Positions 1 to 5,410 of a stretch of 7,634 nucleotides of DNA are shown one piece after another. Under the pieces are notes generated by a model. The model was not told where the DNA came from. It saw nothing but the letters and a program-made list of their open reading frames with translations, and searched no databases. The stretch's first letter is position 1. Each line of letters starts with the position of its first letter. The translations under genes and the position numbers were made by a program. This DNA comes from Clostridia bacterium (lineage in GTDB: Bacteria; Bacillota_A; Clostridia; Oscillospirales; CAG-272). The DNA lies in NCBI GenBank assembly GCA_017632155.1, contig JAGBRZ010000028.1, positions 1 to 7,634 of the forward strand. Direction: 5' to 3'.

Positions 1-2
1 GC

Positions 3-137
3 TTTGCATTCTATATCCCGGTTGTATTATGGGCAGATTTGGTGCCTGCAATTGGATTCTTGATGATGCCTAAAACATGTGCTTATGTTTGGACAGTCTT
101 AATAGGATTTATGTCCATGCGAAAGTGTATTGGATAA
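3..137 (+). CDS. C-terminal fragment of an unrecognised membrane protein (partial)
   Basis: An open frame enters from the left edge and stops at TAA 135-137, giving the last 44 residues of a protein. It is strongly hydrophobic, with two likely membrane segments (about residues 1-22 and 26-38) and a short tail ending RKCIG. I do not recognise the family, and too little is present to assign one. It is preferred over the other two forward frames because those stop after roughly 20-25 codons and because the hydrophobic pattern is typical of a real membrane segment. It could still be a chance open frame, since 44 codons is short. No terminator directly follows the stop, so transcription may run into the RNA-like region that comes next. 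Confidence 0.45.
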   Translation, partial: FAFYIPVVLWADLVPAIGFLMMPKTCAYVWTVLIGFMSMRKCIG

Positions 138-318
138 AGTCCTAATATCATTACGTATTACATAGGCTTCGTTACAAGCATGGCGTTGCACCCCGGAAGA
201 TAGCGGTCAAGTGTAGCTGCCATACACGCCCGTGGGTTAGTCTGCCCTCTGCAAAATTCGTGCGCATCTAGATTGGCATACATCACAACAGAAAAGCCAC
301 CCTTCGGGGTGGCTTTTT
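138..318 (+). ncRNA. Candidate structured non-coding RNA, class not identified
   Basis: No credible reading frame lies here, yet the segment is GC-richer than the AT-rich DNA after it and contains nested complementary segments. These are GTAT 155-158 with ATAC 278-281, TAG 163-165 with CTA 268-270, GCATG 178-182 with CGTGC 259-263 (one G-U), TTGCA 186-190 with TGCAA 250-254, CGG 204-206 with CCG 230-232, and GTGTA 211-215 with TACAC 223-227 around a 7-base loop. Together they make a rod-like fold of about 130 nt that runs straight into an intrinsic terminator. A rod closed by a terminator with no gene behind it suggests a stand-alone RNA rather than a leader. 6S RNA and the raiA-motif RNA are possible classes, but I cannot match either with certainty. 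The 5' end is not defined; no clear promoter was found. Confidence 0.45.
292..318 (+). terminator. Intrinsic terminator of the candidate RNA
   Basis: The stem GCCACCC (296-302) pairs with GGGTGGC (307-313) around a stable TTCG tetraloop. It is extended by four A-T pairs and followed by T314-318. This is a strong rho-independent terminator. It has no coding gene directly upstream, which supports an RNA gene in 138-291. Confidence 0.93.
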
Positions 319-365
319 GTCGTCACAATAAATATTTTTATAAAATAAGAATAATTACCATTTTG

Positions 366-406
366 GTGACCAAGTCACGGTAAAATCCCCAAATAAATGC
401 TATAAT
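366..406 (+). promoter_or_regulatory. Operator plus extended -10 promoter of the small membrane protein gene
   Basis: A perfect inverted repeat GTGAC-CAA-GTCAC lies at 366-378. It is followed after 22 bp by TATAAT (401-406), which has a TGC extension at 398-400. No TTGACA-like hexamer sits 17 bp before the -10. If transcription starts 7 bp after the -10 (G413), the dyad centre is at about -41, the class II position for Crp/Fnr-family activators. The half-site GTGA/TCAC is Crp/Fnr-like, but the TGTGA-type arms are spaced by 5 rather than the usual 6 bp. The same arrangement occurs before pflB at 7033-7074. Identity of the regulator is inference. Confidence 0.75.
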
Positions 407-451
407 ATACTCGTAAAGAAAAAGAAAAACAAAAAAGAAAGGTATAATAAA

Positions 452-535
452 ATGTTTAATTTATATAGATACAACAGTAGCGCAGTTTTGGCGGCTCTGC
501 TTGTGTTATTTGCACTGGGGCTTCTGATAGCTTAA
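452..535 (+). CDS. 27-residue single-span membrane protein
   Basis: ATG 452 to TAA 533-535 encodes 27 residues. A short polar N-terminus (MFNLYRYNSS) is followed by about 17 uninterrupted hydrophobic residues (11-27, Leu/Ala/Val/Ile/Phe rich) that end at the stop codon. One positive residue (R6) precedes the span, so the N-terminus probably faces the cytoplasm. A good ribosome binding site (AAAGG, 438-442) lies 9 bases before the ATG. The gene has its own promoter (TATAAT 401-406) and its own terminator (554-581), so it is a complete monocistronic unit. Function is unknown. It might be a regulator or subunit of a membrane complex, or a type I toxin-like peptide; no antisense RNA promoter was evident, so the toxin idea is not supported. 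Its promoter matches that of pflB, suggesting shared regulation. Confidence 0.75.
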   Translation: MFNLYRYNSSAVLAALLVLFALGLLIA

Positions 536-553
536 CTGTTATAAATAGAATAT

Positions 554-581
554 GCTGACCCGCCACGGTGGGTCAGCTTTT
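554..581 (+). terminator. Intrinsic terminator of the small membrane protein gene
   Basis: GCTGACCC (554-561) pairs with GGGTCAGC (570-577) across an 8-base loop and is followed by TTTTGTTT. It lies 18 bases after the stop codon of the 27-residue gene and closes that unit. Confidence 0.92.
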
Positions 582-605
582 GTTTGAATATAATGATGAA
601 AAGCC

Positions 606-634
606 TTGATTTGTCTGCTGATTTGTGCTATAAT
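606..634 (+). promoter_or_regulatory. Promoter of the uroporphyrinogen-decarboxylase-family gene
   Basis: TTGATT (606-611), a 17-bp spacer, and TATAAT (629-634) preceded by TGTGC, which supplies a TG extension. The predicted start is near 641, giving a leader of about 68 bases in which I see no further structure. Confidence 0.8.
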
Positions 635-708
635 AATCTCATAAGAGTAACAAAATGACCACGAAACGAATCGCTTGAAATTTTGAGTGAAATTAAGGAG
701 TGAGATCT

Positions 709-1713
709 ATGACTTCAAAAGAAATAATCAAAAGATTGATCGCGCACAAAGAGGCACCGCGTTTGGGTTATGCCTTTTTGGATCAGACCGATTTTACAGG
801 TGTCAAAAATCTACGACAGATAAATATGCCGCTTGATCCTTATGATCAATGGGGCGATCATCCCGAGCTGAAGGCTTTGACAGGCTTCAGCGGTGAGGTG
901 CGCCGTGACTTTTACGGCAATATTTACGGCAGATTCAACGGAAAGACAAAGGGCGAATGCATAATGGGCGTTATTCAGGATTGGGATGATTATCAGTATC
1001 CCGCCATCGAATTTGATCCCGCTTTCCGTGAGACTCTTTTGGCGAAGGATCTCGCGAATCACGATAAATTCGTGCTGACCACGGGCAGAGCCATATTTTC
1101 CCGACACCGCGACGCACGCCTTATGTCGAATGCCCTTATGGACACAATTGAGTACCCCGACGAGGTTGCAAGCTTCATTGACTCACTTGTCGATCAGGAG
1201 ATCAAGATCATTCGCAATATCGCCGGATGCGGCGTTGACGGCTGGATAATTTACGATGACCTCGGAATGCAGACAACCACGTTTATGTCGCCCGCCGCTT
1301 TCCGCGAGATCTACAAGCCCGCTTATAAAAAGCTGGCAGATGCCGTGCACGAAGCGGGTATGGCAATGTTCCTTCATTCTTGCGGCTATAACTATGCTTT
1401 GATGGAAGATCTGATCGACGCGGGAATTGACGTATTTCAGTTCGATCAGCCCGATGCGTATCCGAGCGAGGTTCTGGCAAGTGAATTTGCAGACCGCGCG
1501 GTATTTTACTCCCCTGTGGATATTCAGAAGGTTTTGCCCACGGGCGACCGCGAATATATCGAAAGACGCGCCCTTGAAATGTGTGAGCTCTTCCGCAAAG
1601 CGGGCGGCGGTTGGATCGCCAAGGACTATCCCTCTTACAGCGACATCGGCATAGATCACGAGTGGGCTCATTGGGCGCAGGACGTTATTGTTGCCAACAG
1701 TAGTTTGTCTTAA
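709..1713 (+). CDS. Uroporphyrinogen decarboxylase family protein (not HemE)
   Basis: A 334-residue protein of the URO-D (COG0407-type) fold, a TIM-barrel family that includes true HemE and the corrinoid/coenzyme-M methyltransferases MtaA and CmuA. Family hallmarks are YDDLG at 182-186, the PAAFREIYKPAYKK segment at 196-208 and HSCG at 223-226; in methyltransferase relatives the His and Cys of an H-x-C motif bind zinc. The Arg-rich N-terminal signature used by HemE to hold the porphyrin carboxylates is not seen, so haem synthesis is unlikely. Start: ATG 709 has AAGGAG at 695-700 with 8 bases between. An in-frame GTG at 700 sits inside that ribosome binding site and is rejected. It is monocistronic, with its own promoter and terminator. 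No corrinoid protein or activator gene lies beside it, so substrate and acceptor are unknown. Methyl transfer or a related TIM-barrel reaction is inference. Confidence 0.88.
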   Translation: MTSKEIIKRLIAHKEAPRLGYAFLDQTDFTGVKNLRQINMPLDPYDQWGDHPELKALTGFSGEVRRDFYGNIYGRFNGKTKGECIMGVIQDWDDYQYPAIEFDPAFRETLLAKDLANHDKFVLTTGRAIFSRHRDARLMSNALMDTIEYPDEVASFIDSLVDQEIKIIRNIAGCGVDGWIIYDDLGMQTTTFMSPAAFREIYKPAYKKLADAVHEAGMAMFLHSCGYNYALMEDLIDAGIDVFQFDQPDAYPSEVLASEFADRAVFYSPVDIQKVLPTGDREYIERRALEMCELFRKAGGGWIAKDYPSYSDIGIDHEWAHWAQDVIVANSSLS

Positions 1714-1755
1714 ATAAACGAAAAACCGTGCAACAGCACGGTTTTTCGTTTATTT
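1712..1755. terminator. Bidirectional terminator between convergent genes
   Basis: A perfect 19-bp stem: AAATAAACGAAAAACCGTG (1712-1730) pairs with its complement at 1737-1755 across the loop CAACAG. An A-rich arm and a T-rich arm flank the GC core, so either strand gives a hairpin followed by a U tract. The hairpin includes bases of both stop codons: TAA 1711-1713 of the plus-strand gene and the complement of 1754-1756 for the minus-strand gene. Confidence 0.95.
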
Positions 1756-2779
1756 AGTCTTTGTAGACTTCATCGGCAAAATATGCGTTGGTGTTTGCGT
1801 GGAGTCCGTTTTCGTCCTCGACGGTGATGCGGATGTAGTTGTCATCGGGGTCGAAGGGGAAGGATGCCGAGGTGATAAGCTCGCCTCTTGCCTCTACCTT
1901 GCGTCCTCTGCGCACGCCGTAGTTGGCGGTGATTCTTCTCGCGCCGCTGCACTCGATGTGAACCTTGCCGTCCTCAAACCAAAGAGCCTTTATCTCGGGG
2001 CCCTGCGATGCGTAGAAGTTGCCCGCCTCGAGTGCCTTGGTGATTGTTCTGTATTCAAGCTTATCGGCTTTTATCATGGTCCAACCCTTGAATGAGTCGT
2101 TACCCGGATGACCGAAGGGTTGACCGTCGTGATTGTCATCGGTTGCGATGCAGTAAAGACGCTTGCCCGTCATAAGCATCGTATCGTATGCCGCGGGGTT
2201 GTAATCGTCATAGCCGTGGAAATAGCAGCTTCCGTTGACGATCTCCATTGCGTTCATATTCTCATAGAATGCGAAATCAAGCGCGGTTTCAAGCGACCAC
2301 GCGGGATGGTTGTAGGTTACGAAGAATCCGGCGTCACGTCCGCGCTTCATCATATCGCTGATGCCCTCGGGGGAGTAAACGCGTTCGTAATCGGGCTCAT
2401 TTTCGTCAAATTTGACCTGCGAGGAATAGATGTTCTTCGCGTTGCCCCAGGTGTACTTGTTTCTGTGCCAGCAGACCTGGGTGATATTATCGGGCTCAAG
2501 CGCGATGAAGCACATATGGCAACACTTGCAGTGCTTGTCCCACTTGCCGGGAGCATTGACTTCCATTTCATAGGAGTTGAGAGGAAGGAAGTTCTCATCC
2601 GCAAGCTCGGGGTGGGGAATGAGGACATCGTGATCGGTGTAAGCGATGACGGAATAACCCATTGCCATATAGTTCTTTTTTACTTCCTCGGGAGTCCAAT
2701 TTCCGTCGGAAACGGTGGTATGGCAGTGAAGATTAGCTTTATAAAAGTTGCCGGTTTCGGGGAGCAGATACTTTTTCAT
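1754..2779 (-). CDS. PHP-domain metal-dependent hydrolase / phosphoesterase
   Basis: A 341-residue protein with the PHP (polymerase and histidinol phosphatase) metal-site motifs in order: HCH at 18-20 within NLHCHTTVSDG, TDHD at 48-51, an acidic residue in SYEMEV (E71 or E73), a His at 83 or 88, NHP at 157-159 and ATDDNH at 212-217. Such proteins bind two or three metal ions and cleave phosphoester bonds; the substrate here cannot be read from sequence. The last 100 residues or so form an extra, probably beta-rich, C-terminal region. An unusual Cys/His cluster (HCKCCHMC, 83-90) follows the third motif. ATG 2779 is preceded by GAGGTG, 6-7 bases away. It has its own strong promoter (2834-2806), is monocistronic, and converges on the URO-D-family gene. 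No signal peptide is seen, so it is likely cytoplasmic. Confidence 0.88.
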   Translation of the reverse strand: MKKYLLPETGNFYKANLHCHTTVSDGNWTPEEVKKNYMAMGYSVIAYTDHDVLIPHPELADENFLPLNSYEMEVNAPGKWDKHCKCCHMCFIALEPDNITQVCWHRNKYTWGNAKNIYSSQVKFDENEPDYERVYSPEGISDMMKRGRDAGFFVTYNHPAWSLETALDFAFYENMNAMEIVNGSCYFHGYDDYNPAAYDTMLMTGKRLYCIATDDNHDGQPFGHPGNDSFKGWTMIKADKLEYRTITKALEAGNFYASQGPEIKALWFEDGKVHIECSGARRITANYGVRRGRKVEARGELITSASFPFDPDDNYIRITVEDENGLHANTNAYFADEVYKD

Positions 2780-2805
2780 AGTGTCACCTCGCAGTGTTTT
2801 TTATG

Positions 2806-2834
2806 ATTTTATCACATTTTGTTCTTTGTGTCAA
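2806..2834 (-). promoter_or_regulatory. Promoter of the PHP-domain gene (minus strand)
   Basis: Read on the minus strand: TTGACA (2834-2829), a 17-bp spacer ending TGTGA, then TAAAAT (2811-2806). The -35 is perfect and a TG extension is present. The predicted start is near 2799, about 20 bases before the ATG. Confidence 0.88.
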
Positions 2835-2861
2835 TATTTCTGACGAAAAAAGACGGAGGGA

Positions 2862-2890
2862 TTGAAAAAGAAAAATATTTGTGATATAAT
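2862..2890 (+). promoter_or_regulatory. Promoter of the unknown-protein / GNAT unit
   Basis: TTGAAA (2862-2867), a 17-bp spacer ending TGTGA, and TATAAT (2885-2890). It diverges from the PHP promoter; the two -35 boxes are 27 bp apart. The predicted transcription start is near 2897, which coincides with an in-frame ATG. Confidence 0.85.
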
Positions 2891-2914
2891 AGTTTTATGA
2901 AAGGAGTGGTGGAA

Positions 2915-3400
2915 ATGGGATATATTCATTGTGAAAGAAGCGAAAGAAATAAAAATCCGATAAATCTTCACGATTGCAAAGCGGGGCGTGCATATTTCAA
3001 AGATTCCGTCTTGGGATTTGAATTTATTGACGGTTTTTGGATAACTCCTGACCATCCCGAAAGCAACCTTGACACGTTTGTAAAAACCGATGCTTCGAAA
3101 GTTGAGTTTGAACTTTTTGACGGCGAGGAACGTGATGTTACAATATATGTTTATGAGAAAAACGTTTTTAATCAGACAGTAAGAAACGAGTGGAGCATTG
3201 ATAAGCTGGTTCAAAGCATCAACAGCGGGAAATATGTCTTAACTTTTCTGAATAAATATGTTGACGGATATTCGAGCATAGTGGAATGCGTTCTAGAATC
3301 ACAAGAAAAGCCATATATCAGCATAGAGTGTACGATGAAACTCTATGAAATTGATGTTTATTATTATTGGAACAAGATTCTTGAAGACAGAGTTTGGTAG
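2915..3400 (+). CDS. Unrecognised 161-residue cytoplasmic protein
   Basis: I do not recognise this family with confidence. The protein is soluble and aromatic-rich, without signal peptide or membrane span. Its N-terminal half contains LHDCKAGR and a hydrophobic run with GFEFIDGFWI, followed by alternating hydrophobic/polar stretches typical of beta-sheet (residues 56-80 and 120-150). Start: AGGAG (2902-2906) lies 8 bases before ATG 2915, the best-supported start. An in-frame ATG at 2897 is upstream of that ribosome binding site and falls on the predicted transcription start, so it could serve only as a leaderless start adding six residues. The stop (3398-3400) is 10 bases before the GNAT gene and overlaps its ribosome binding site, so the two are co-transcribed and probably translationally coupled. 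Codons look more AT-rich than in the neighbouring genes, which may point to a separate origin. Confidence 0.8.
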   Translation: MGYIHCERSERNKNPINLHDCKAGRAYFKDSVLGFEFIDGFWITPDHPESNLDTFVKTDASKVEFELFDGEERDVTIYVYEKNVFNQTVRNEWSIDKLVQSINSGKYVLTFLNKYVDGYSSIVECVLESQEKPYISIECTMKLYEIDVYYYWNKILEDRVW

Positions 3401-3410
3401 AGGTGAAATC

Positions 3411-4016
3411 ATGGTCGATAAAAGCATACCTTATTACCCCTTGACTATGGTCAAGGAAGATACCGATAATTATCCGCGCTATGAGTTGCCCGCGGGGTAT
3501 AAGTTCGTATTTTACCAAAAGGGCGACGAAAAGCATTGGGCGGAGATTGAAGCTGATGTCGCTCAGTTTTCGAGCGTGGAAAAGGGAATTGAGTGCTTCA
3601 ACCGCGAATTTCTTACGGGGCAGGATCTCGAGCCGGAAAAGCGGATGTTGTTTGTCGTTTCGCCCGATGGTGAATACGTCGGCACGGCGTCGCTTTGGAA
3701 CGGTCTGTTTTACGGAGAGAAAAAACAGCGCATACATTGGGTTGCCGTCAAGGACAGCCACTCGGGCAAGGGAATAGCAAAAGCCATGCTTTGCCGCTTG
3801 ATGGACCTTTATTGCGAGCTCGGTTATTCGGGATTTATCTACCTTTTGACGGGTACGCGCAACTGGCACGCGGTCACGCTTTACCGAAAATTCGGTTTCA
3901 GCGAATTGATAAGCGACCGTTCGCCCTCGTCGAGAACGACCGATGCGGAGTTTGCGGAGAATACCGCAAAGGCGATAGAAATAATAAACAAAATGATTGC
4001 ACTAACTGAAAAATAA
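3411..4016 (+). CDS. GNAT-family N-acetyltransferase
   Basis: A 201-residue protein with the GNAT acetyl-CoA fold in its C-terminal two thirds. The strand RIHWVAVKDSHSGKGIA (107-123) contains the pyrophosphate-binding loop of the Q/R-x-x-G-x-G/A type, here HSGKGIA, and leads into the helix AKAMLCRLMDLY. The second hallmark NWHAVTLYRKFGF (151-163) is the usual motif B region. It should transfer an acetyl group from acetyl-CoA to an amine; the acceptor is unknown. Roughly the first 75 residues are less conserved in type. ATG 3411 has AGAGGT (3399-3404) about 6 bases upstream; an earlier in-frame ATG at 3345 lies inside the preceding gene and lacks a ribosome binding site. It is the second gene of a two-gene unit that ends at a terminator beginning inside its last codons. 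Confidence 0.87.
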   Translation: MVDKSIPYYPLTMVKEDTDNYPRYELPAGYKFVFYQKGDEKHWAEIEADVAQFSSVEKGIECFNREFLTGQDLEPEKRMLFVVSPDGEYVGTASLWNGLFYGEKKQRIHWVAVKDSHSGKGIAKAMLCRLMDLYCELGYSGFIYLLTGTRNWHAVTLYRKFGFSELISDRSPSSRTTDAEFAENTAKAIEIINKMIALTEK

Positions 4017-4044
4017 GACTGCCGCCGTGCAGTCTTATTTTTTA
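4011..4044 (+). terminator. Intrinsic terminator of the GNAT unit
   Basis: AAATAAGACTGC (4011-4022) pairs perfectly with GCAGTCTTATTT (4029-4040) across the loop CGCCGT and is followed by more T residues. The stop codon TAA 4014-4016 lies within the 5' arm. The A-rich 5' arm suggests it may also work on the opposite strand. Confidence 0.93.
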
Positions 4045-4064
4045 TACTTTTTTACTGAAAACTC

Positions 4065-4093
4065 TTGACAAATCCAGACTATTGTGATAGTAT
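4065..4093 (+). promoter_or_regulatory. Promoter of the BlaI-M56 operon
   Basis: TTGACA (4065-4070), a 17-bp spacer ending TGTGA, and TAGTAT (4088-4093) with a TG extension. The -10 is the weaker element and lies inside the proposed operator, as expected for a repressed promoter. Confidence 0.8.
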
Positions 4094-4109
4094 ATACTAT
4101 AGTAATAGT
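4078..4109 (+). promoter_or_regulatory. Tandem BlaI-type operators overlapping the -10
   Basis: Two 14-bp dyads of the form ACTAT-N4-ATAGT lie at 4078-4091 (core TGTG) and 4096-4109 (core AGTA), separated by ATAT. They are 18 bp centre to centre, close to two helical turns. The pair is itself arranged as a larger dyad, GACTATT 4077-4083 with AATAGTC 4104-4110. They cover the spacer, the -10 and the start region. BlaI/MecI-family dimers are known to bind dyads with central TACA/TGTA or ACTA/TAGT elements in their own promoters. Assignment of these sites to the adjacent repressor is inference from position and symmetry. Confidence 0.78.
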
Positions 4110-4123
4110 CTGAGGTGACAAAA

Positions 4124-4480
4124 ATGGATAAAAAACTCTTTGATAGCGAACTTAAGGTAATGGAGCTGATATGGGCGCGTGAGCCGATCAGCGCGAAGGA
4201 ACTCAGTATTCTTGCAGAAAATGAATACTCTTGGAACAAAAACACGACCTACACCGTCATAAAAAAGATCGAGGCGAAGGGGTATATCAAGCGCGAGGAT
4301 CCCGGCTTTGTGTGCACCTCGCTTGTGTCAAAGGATGAAGTCTGCAAAACCGAGGCGAGAGGATTGATCGACAAGCTTTTCGGCGGATCGCGAAAGGCTC
4401 TGTTCTCCGCACTTATAGAGGACGAGGCGCTGACGCGCGAGGAGATCGAAGTGCTCAGGTCGATGATCGATAAGAGGTGA
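4124..4480 (+). CDS. BlaI/MecI/CopY-family transcriptional repressor
   Basis: A 118-residue winged-helix repressor of the penicillinase-repressor family. The N-terminal domain (about 5-70) has LKVMELIWAREPISAKEL and the recognition-helix region WNKNTTYTVIKKIEAKGYI (37-55), very typical of the family. The C-terminal helices (72-118) form the dimerisation domain. In BlaI and MecI, a cut in this C-terminal region by the partner protease system inactivates the repressor; a comparable hydrophobic stretch here is LFSAL (93-97), but the cut site is inference. ATG 4124 is preceded by GAGGTG (4112-4117) with 6 bases between; an in-frame GTG at 4115 lies inside that site and is rejected. The gene is followed after 4 bases by the M56 protease gene, the classical blaI-blaR1 order. 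Tandem dyads in its promoter indicate autorepression. Confidence 0.93.
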   Translation: MDKKLFDSELKVMELIWAREPISAKELSILAENEYSWNKNTTYTVIKKIEAKGYIKREDPGFVCTSLVSKDEVCKTEARGLIDKLFGGSRKALFSALIEDEALTREEIEVLRSMIDKR

Positions 4481-4484
4481 GTCT

Positions 4485-5399
4485 ATGCTCGGTGAGATAT
4501 TTTATTGGATATTCAACATGAGCATTGCCGCGGTGATATGCGGCTTGCCCGTGTTATTGATCCGTATGATAAAAAAGATTCCGCGCAGAGTTACAGTCTG
4601 GCTTTGGCTTATTCCCTTTATCCGTATGCTCATGCCCGTCGGGATCGCGGGAAAATACGGGCTGATGACCTTTATTTCGCGATTTACGACAAAAACTGTC
4701 ACGGTTTACGAACCCGATGAATTCTTCCGTGTTTCTATGATGAACCACATGATGGCTGCGGACAGTTATGCACCGCTCACCTACAAGACCGATCTTCTTG
4801 CCGATCTTTTCGGCGTGGCTTGTTGGATATGGCTTGTCGCGGGGTTTGCGCTGATGATCGCGTTTTTCATCATTTACGCCGTGACTCTCGGAGAATTGCG
4901 CGATGCGCAGCATATTGAGGAAAATATTTATATTTCGGATAAAGTCACCTCGCCCGCACTTTACGGCGTTTTGAATTCGAGGATAATTCTCCCGAAGGAA
5001 TATCCTGCAGACGAACTCAAATACATTCTGATGCACGAGAGGGCGCACGCGCAGCGCGGGGATAATCTTGTCCGCTTGTTAGCTCTTGTGACGGTTTGCG
5101 TTCATTGGTTCAATCCGCTTGCGTGGCTTTTCCTCAAATTGCTTTTTTCCGACCTCGAGCTCGCTTGCGACGAGGCTGTGCTACGAAAGTGCACCGCGGA
5201 GCAGAGAAAAGAATACGCCCACACCCTTTTGTCTGCAGTTGAAAGAACGAGCGTTTTTGCTTCCTCTTTCGGCGGGGCTAAGATTCGGTTGAGGGTGGAA
5301 AATATACTTTCATACAAAAAGCTGTCCGCACTTTCGGCGGCGGGAATGATTGCGTTATTGATCGCGATCGCATATATCCTGCTGACCAACGCGGCGTGA
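4485..5399 (+). CDS. BlaR1-type M56 membrane metalloprotease lacking the sensor domain
   Basis: A 304-residue membrane protein of peptidase family M56. Membrane segments lie at about 5-27, 36-54 and 108-133, then the cytoplasmic zinc domain, then a last segment at 285-301. Zinc ligands are visible as HERAH (184-188, HExxH) and E225 in ELACDE, 37 residues after the second His, the spacing I recall for BlaR1. SPALYGVLNSRIILP (156-170) is the conserved strand region before the catalytic helix. BlaR1 and MecR1 continue after the last membrane segment into a periplasmic penicillin-binding domain; this protein ends three or four residues after it, so it cannot sense beta-lactams that way. The expected role is cleavage, or triggering of cleavage, of the BlaI-type repressor in response to an unknown signal. 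Start ATG 4485 is served by AGAGGTGA overlapping the stop of the repressor gene, so translation is coupled. Confidence 0.9.
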   Translation: MLGEIFYWIFNMSIAAVICGLPVLLIRMIKKIPRRVTVWLWLIPFIRMLMPVGIAGKYGLMTFISRFTTKTVTVYEPDEFFRVSMMNHMMAADSYAPLTYKTDLLADLFGVACWIWLVAGFALMIAFFIIYAVTLGELRDAQHIEENIYISDKVTSPALYGVLNSRIILPKEYPADELKYILMHERAHAQRGDNLVRLLALVTVCVHWFNPLAWLFLKLLFSDLELACDEAVLRKCTAEQRKEYAHTLLSAVERTSVFASSFGGAKIRLRVENILSYKKLSALSAAGMIALLIAIAYILLTNAA

Positions 5400-5410
5400 A
5401 AGGAGATAAT

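Noticed and set aside
138..291. Signal recognition particle RNA
   Set aside because: The short stretch GATAGCGGTCAAG recalls part of the Firmicutes SRP RNA Alu region, but the near-invariant S-domain core (GGTCAGG...GGAAGCAGC) is absent.
709..1713. True HemE uroporphyrinogen decarboxylase
   Set aside because: The N-terminal Arg-rich porphyrin-binding signature of HemE is not seen and no haem genes are nearby; only the superfamily assignment is safe.
2108..2806. A 232-codon open frame on the plus strand opposite the PHP gene
   Set aside because: It lies wholly antisense to a gene with clear motifs, promoter and ribosome binding site, and has no ribosome binding site of its own. The valine/isoleucine-rich product is typical of an antisense shadow.
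3318..3869. A 183-codon minus-strand open frame across the GNAT gene
   Set aside because: It is antisense to the acetyl-CoA-binding motifs and lacks a ribosome binding site and promoter.
4485..5399. A beta-lactam-resistance blaR1 gene
   Set aside because: The penicillin-binding sensor domain is missing and no beta-lactamase or PBP gene is in the operon, so antibiotic sensing is not supported.
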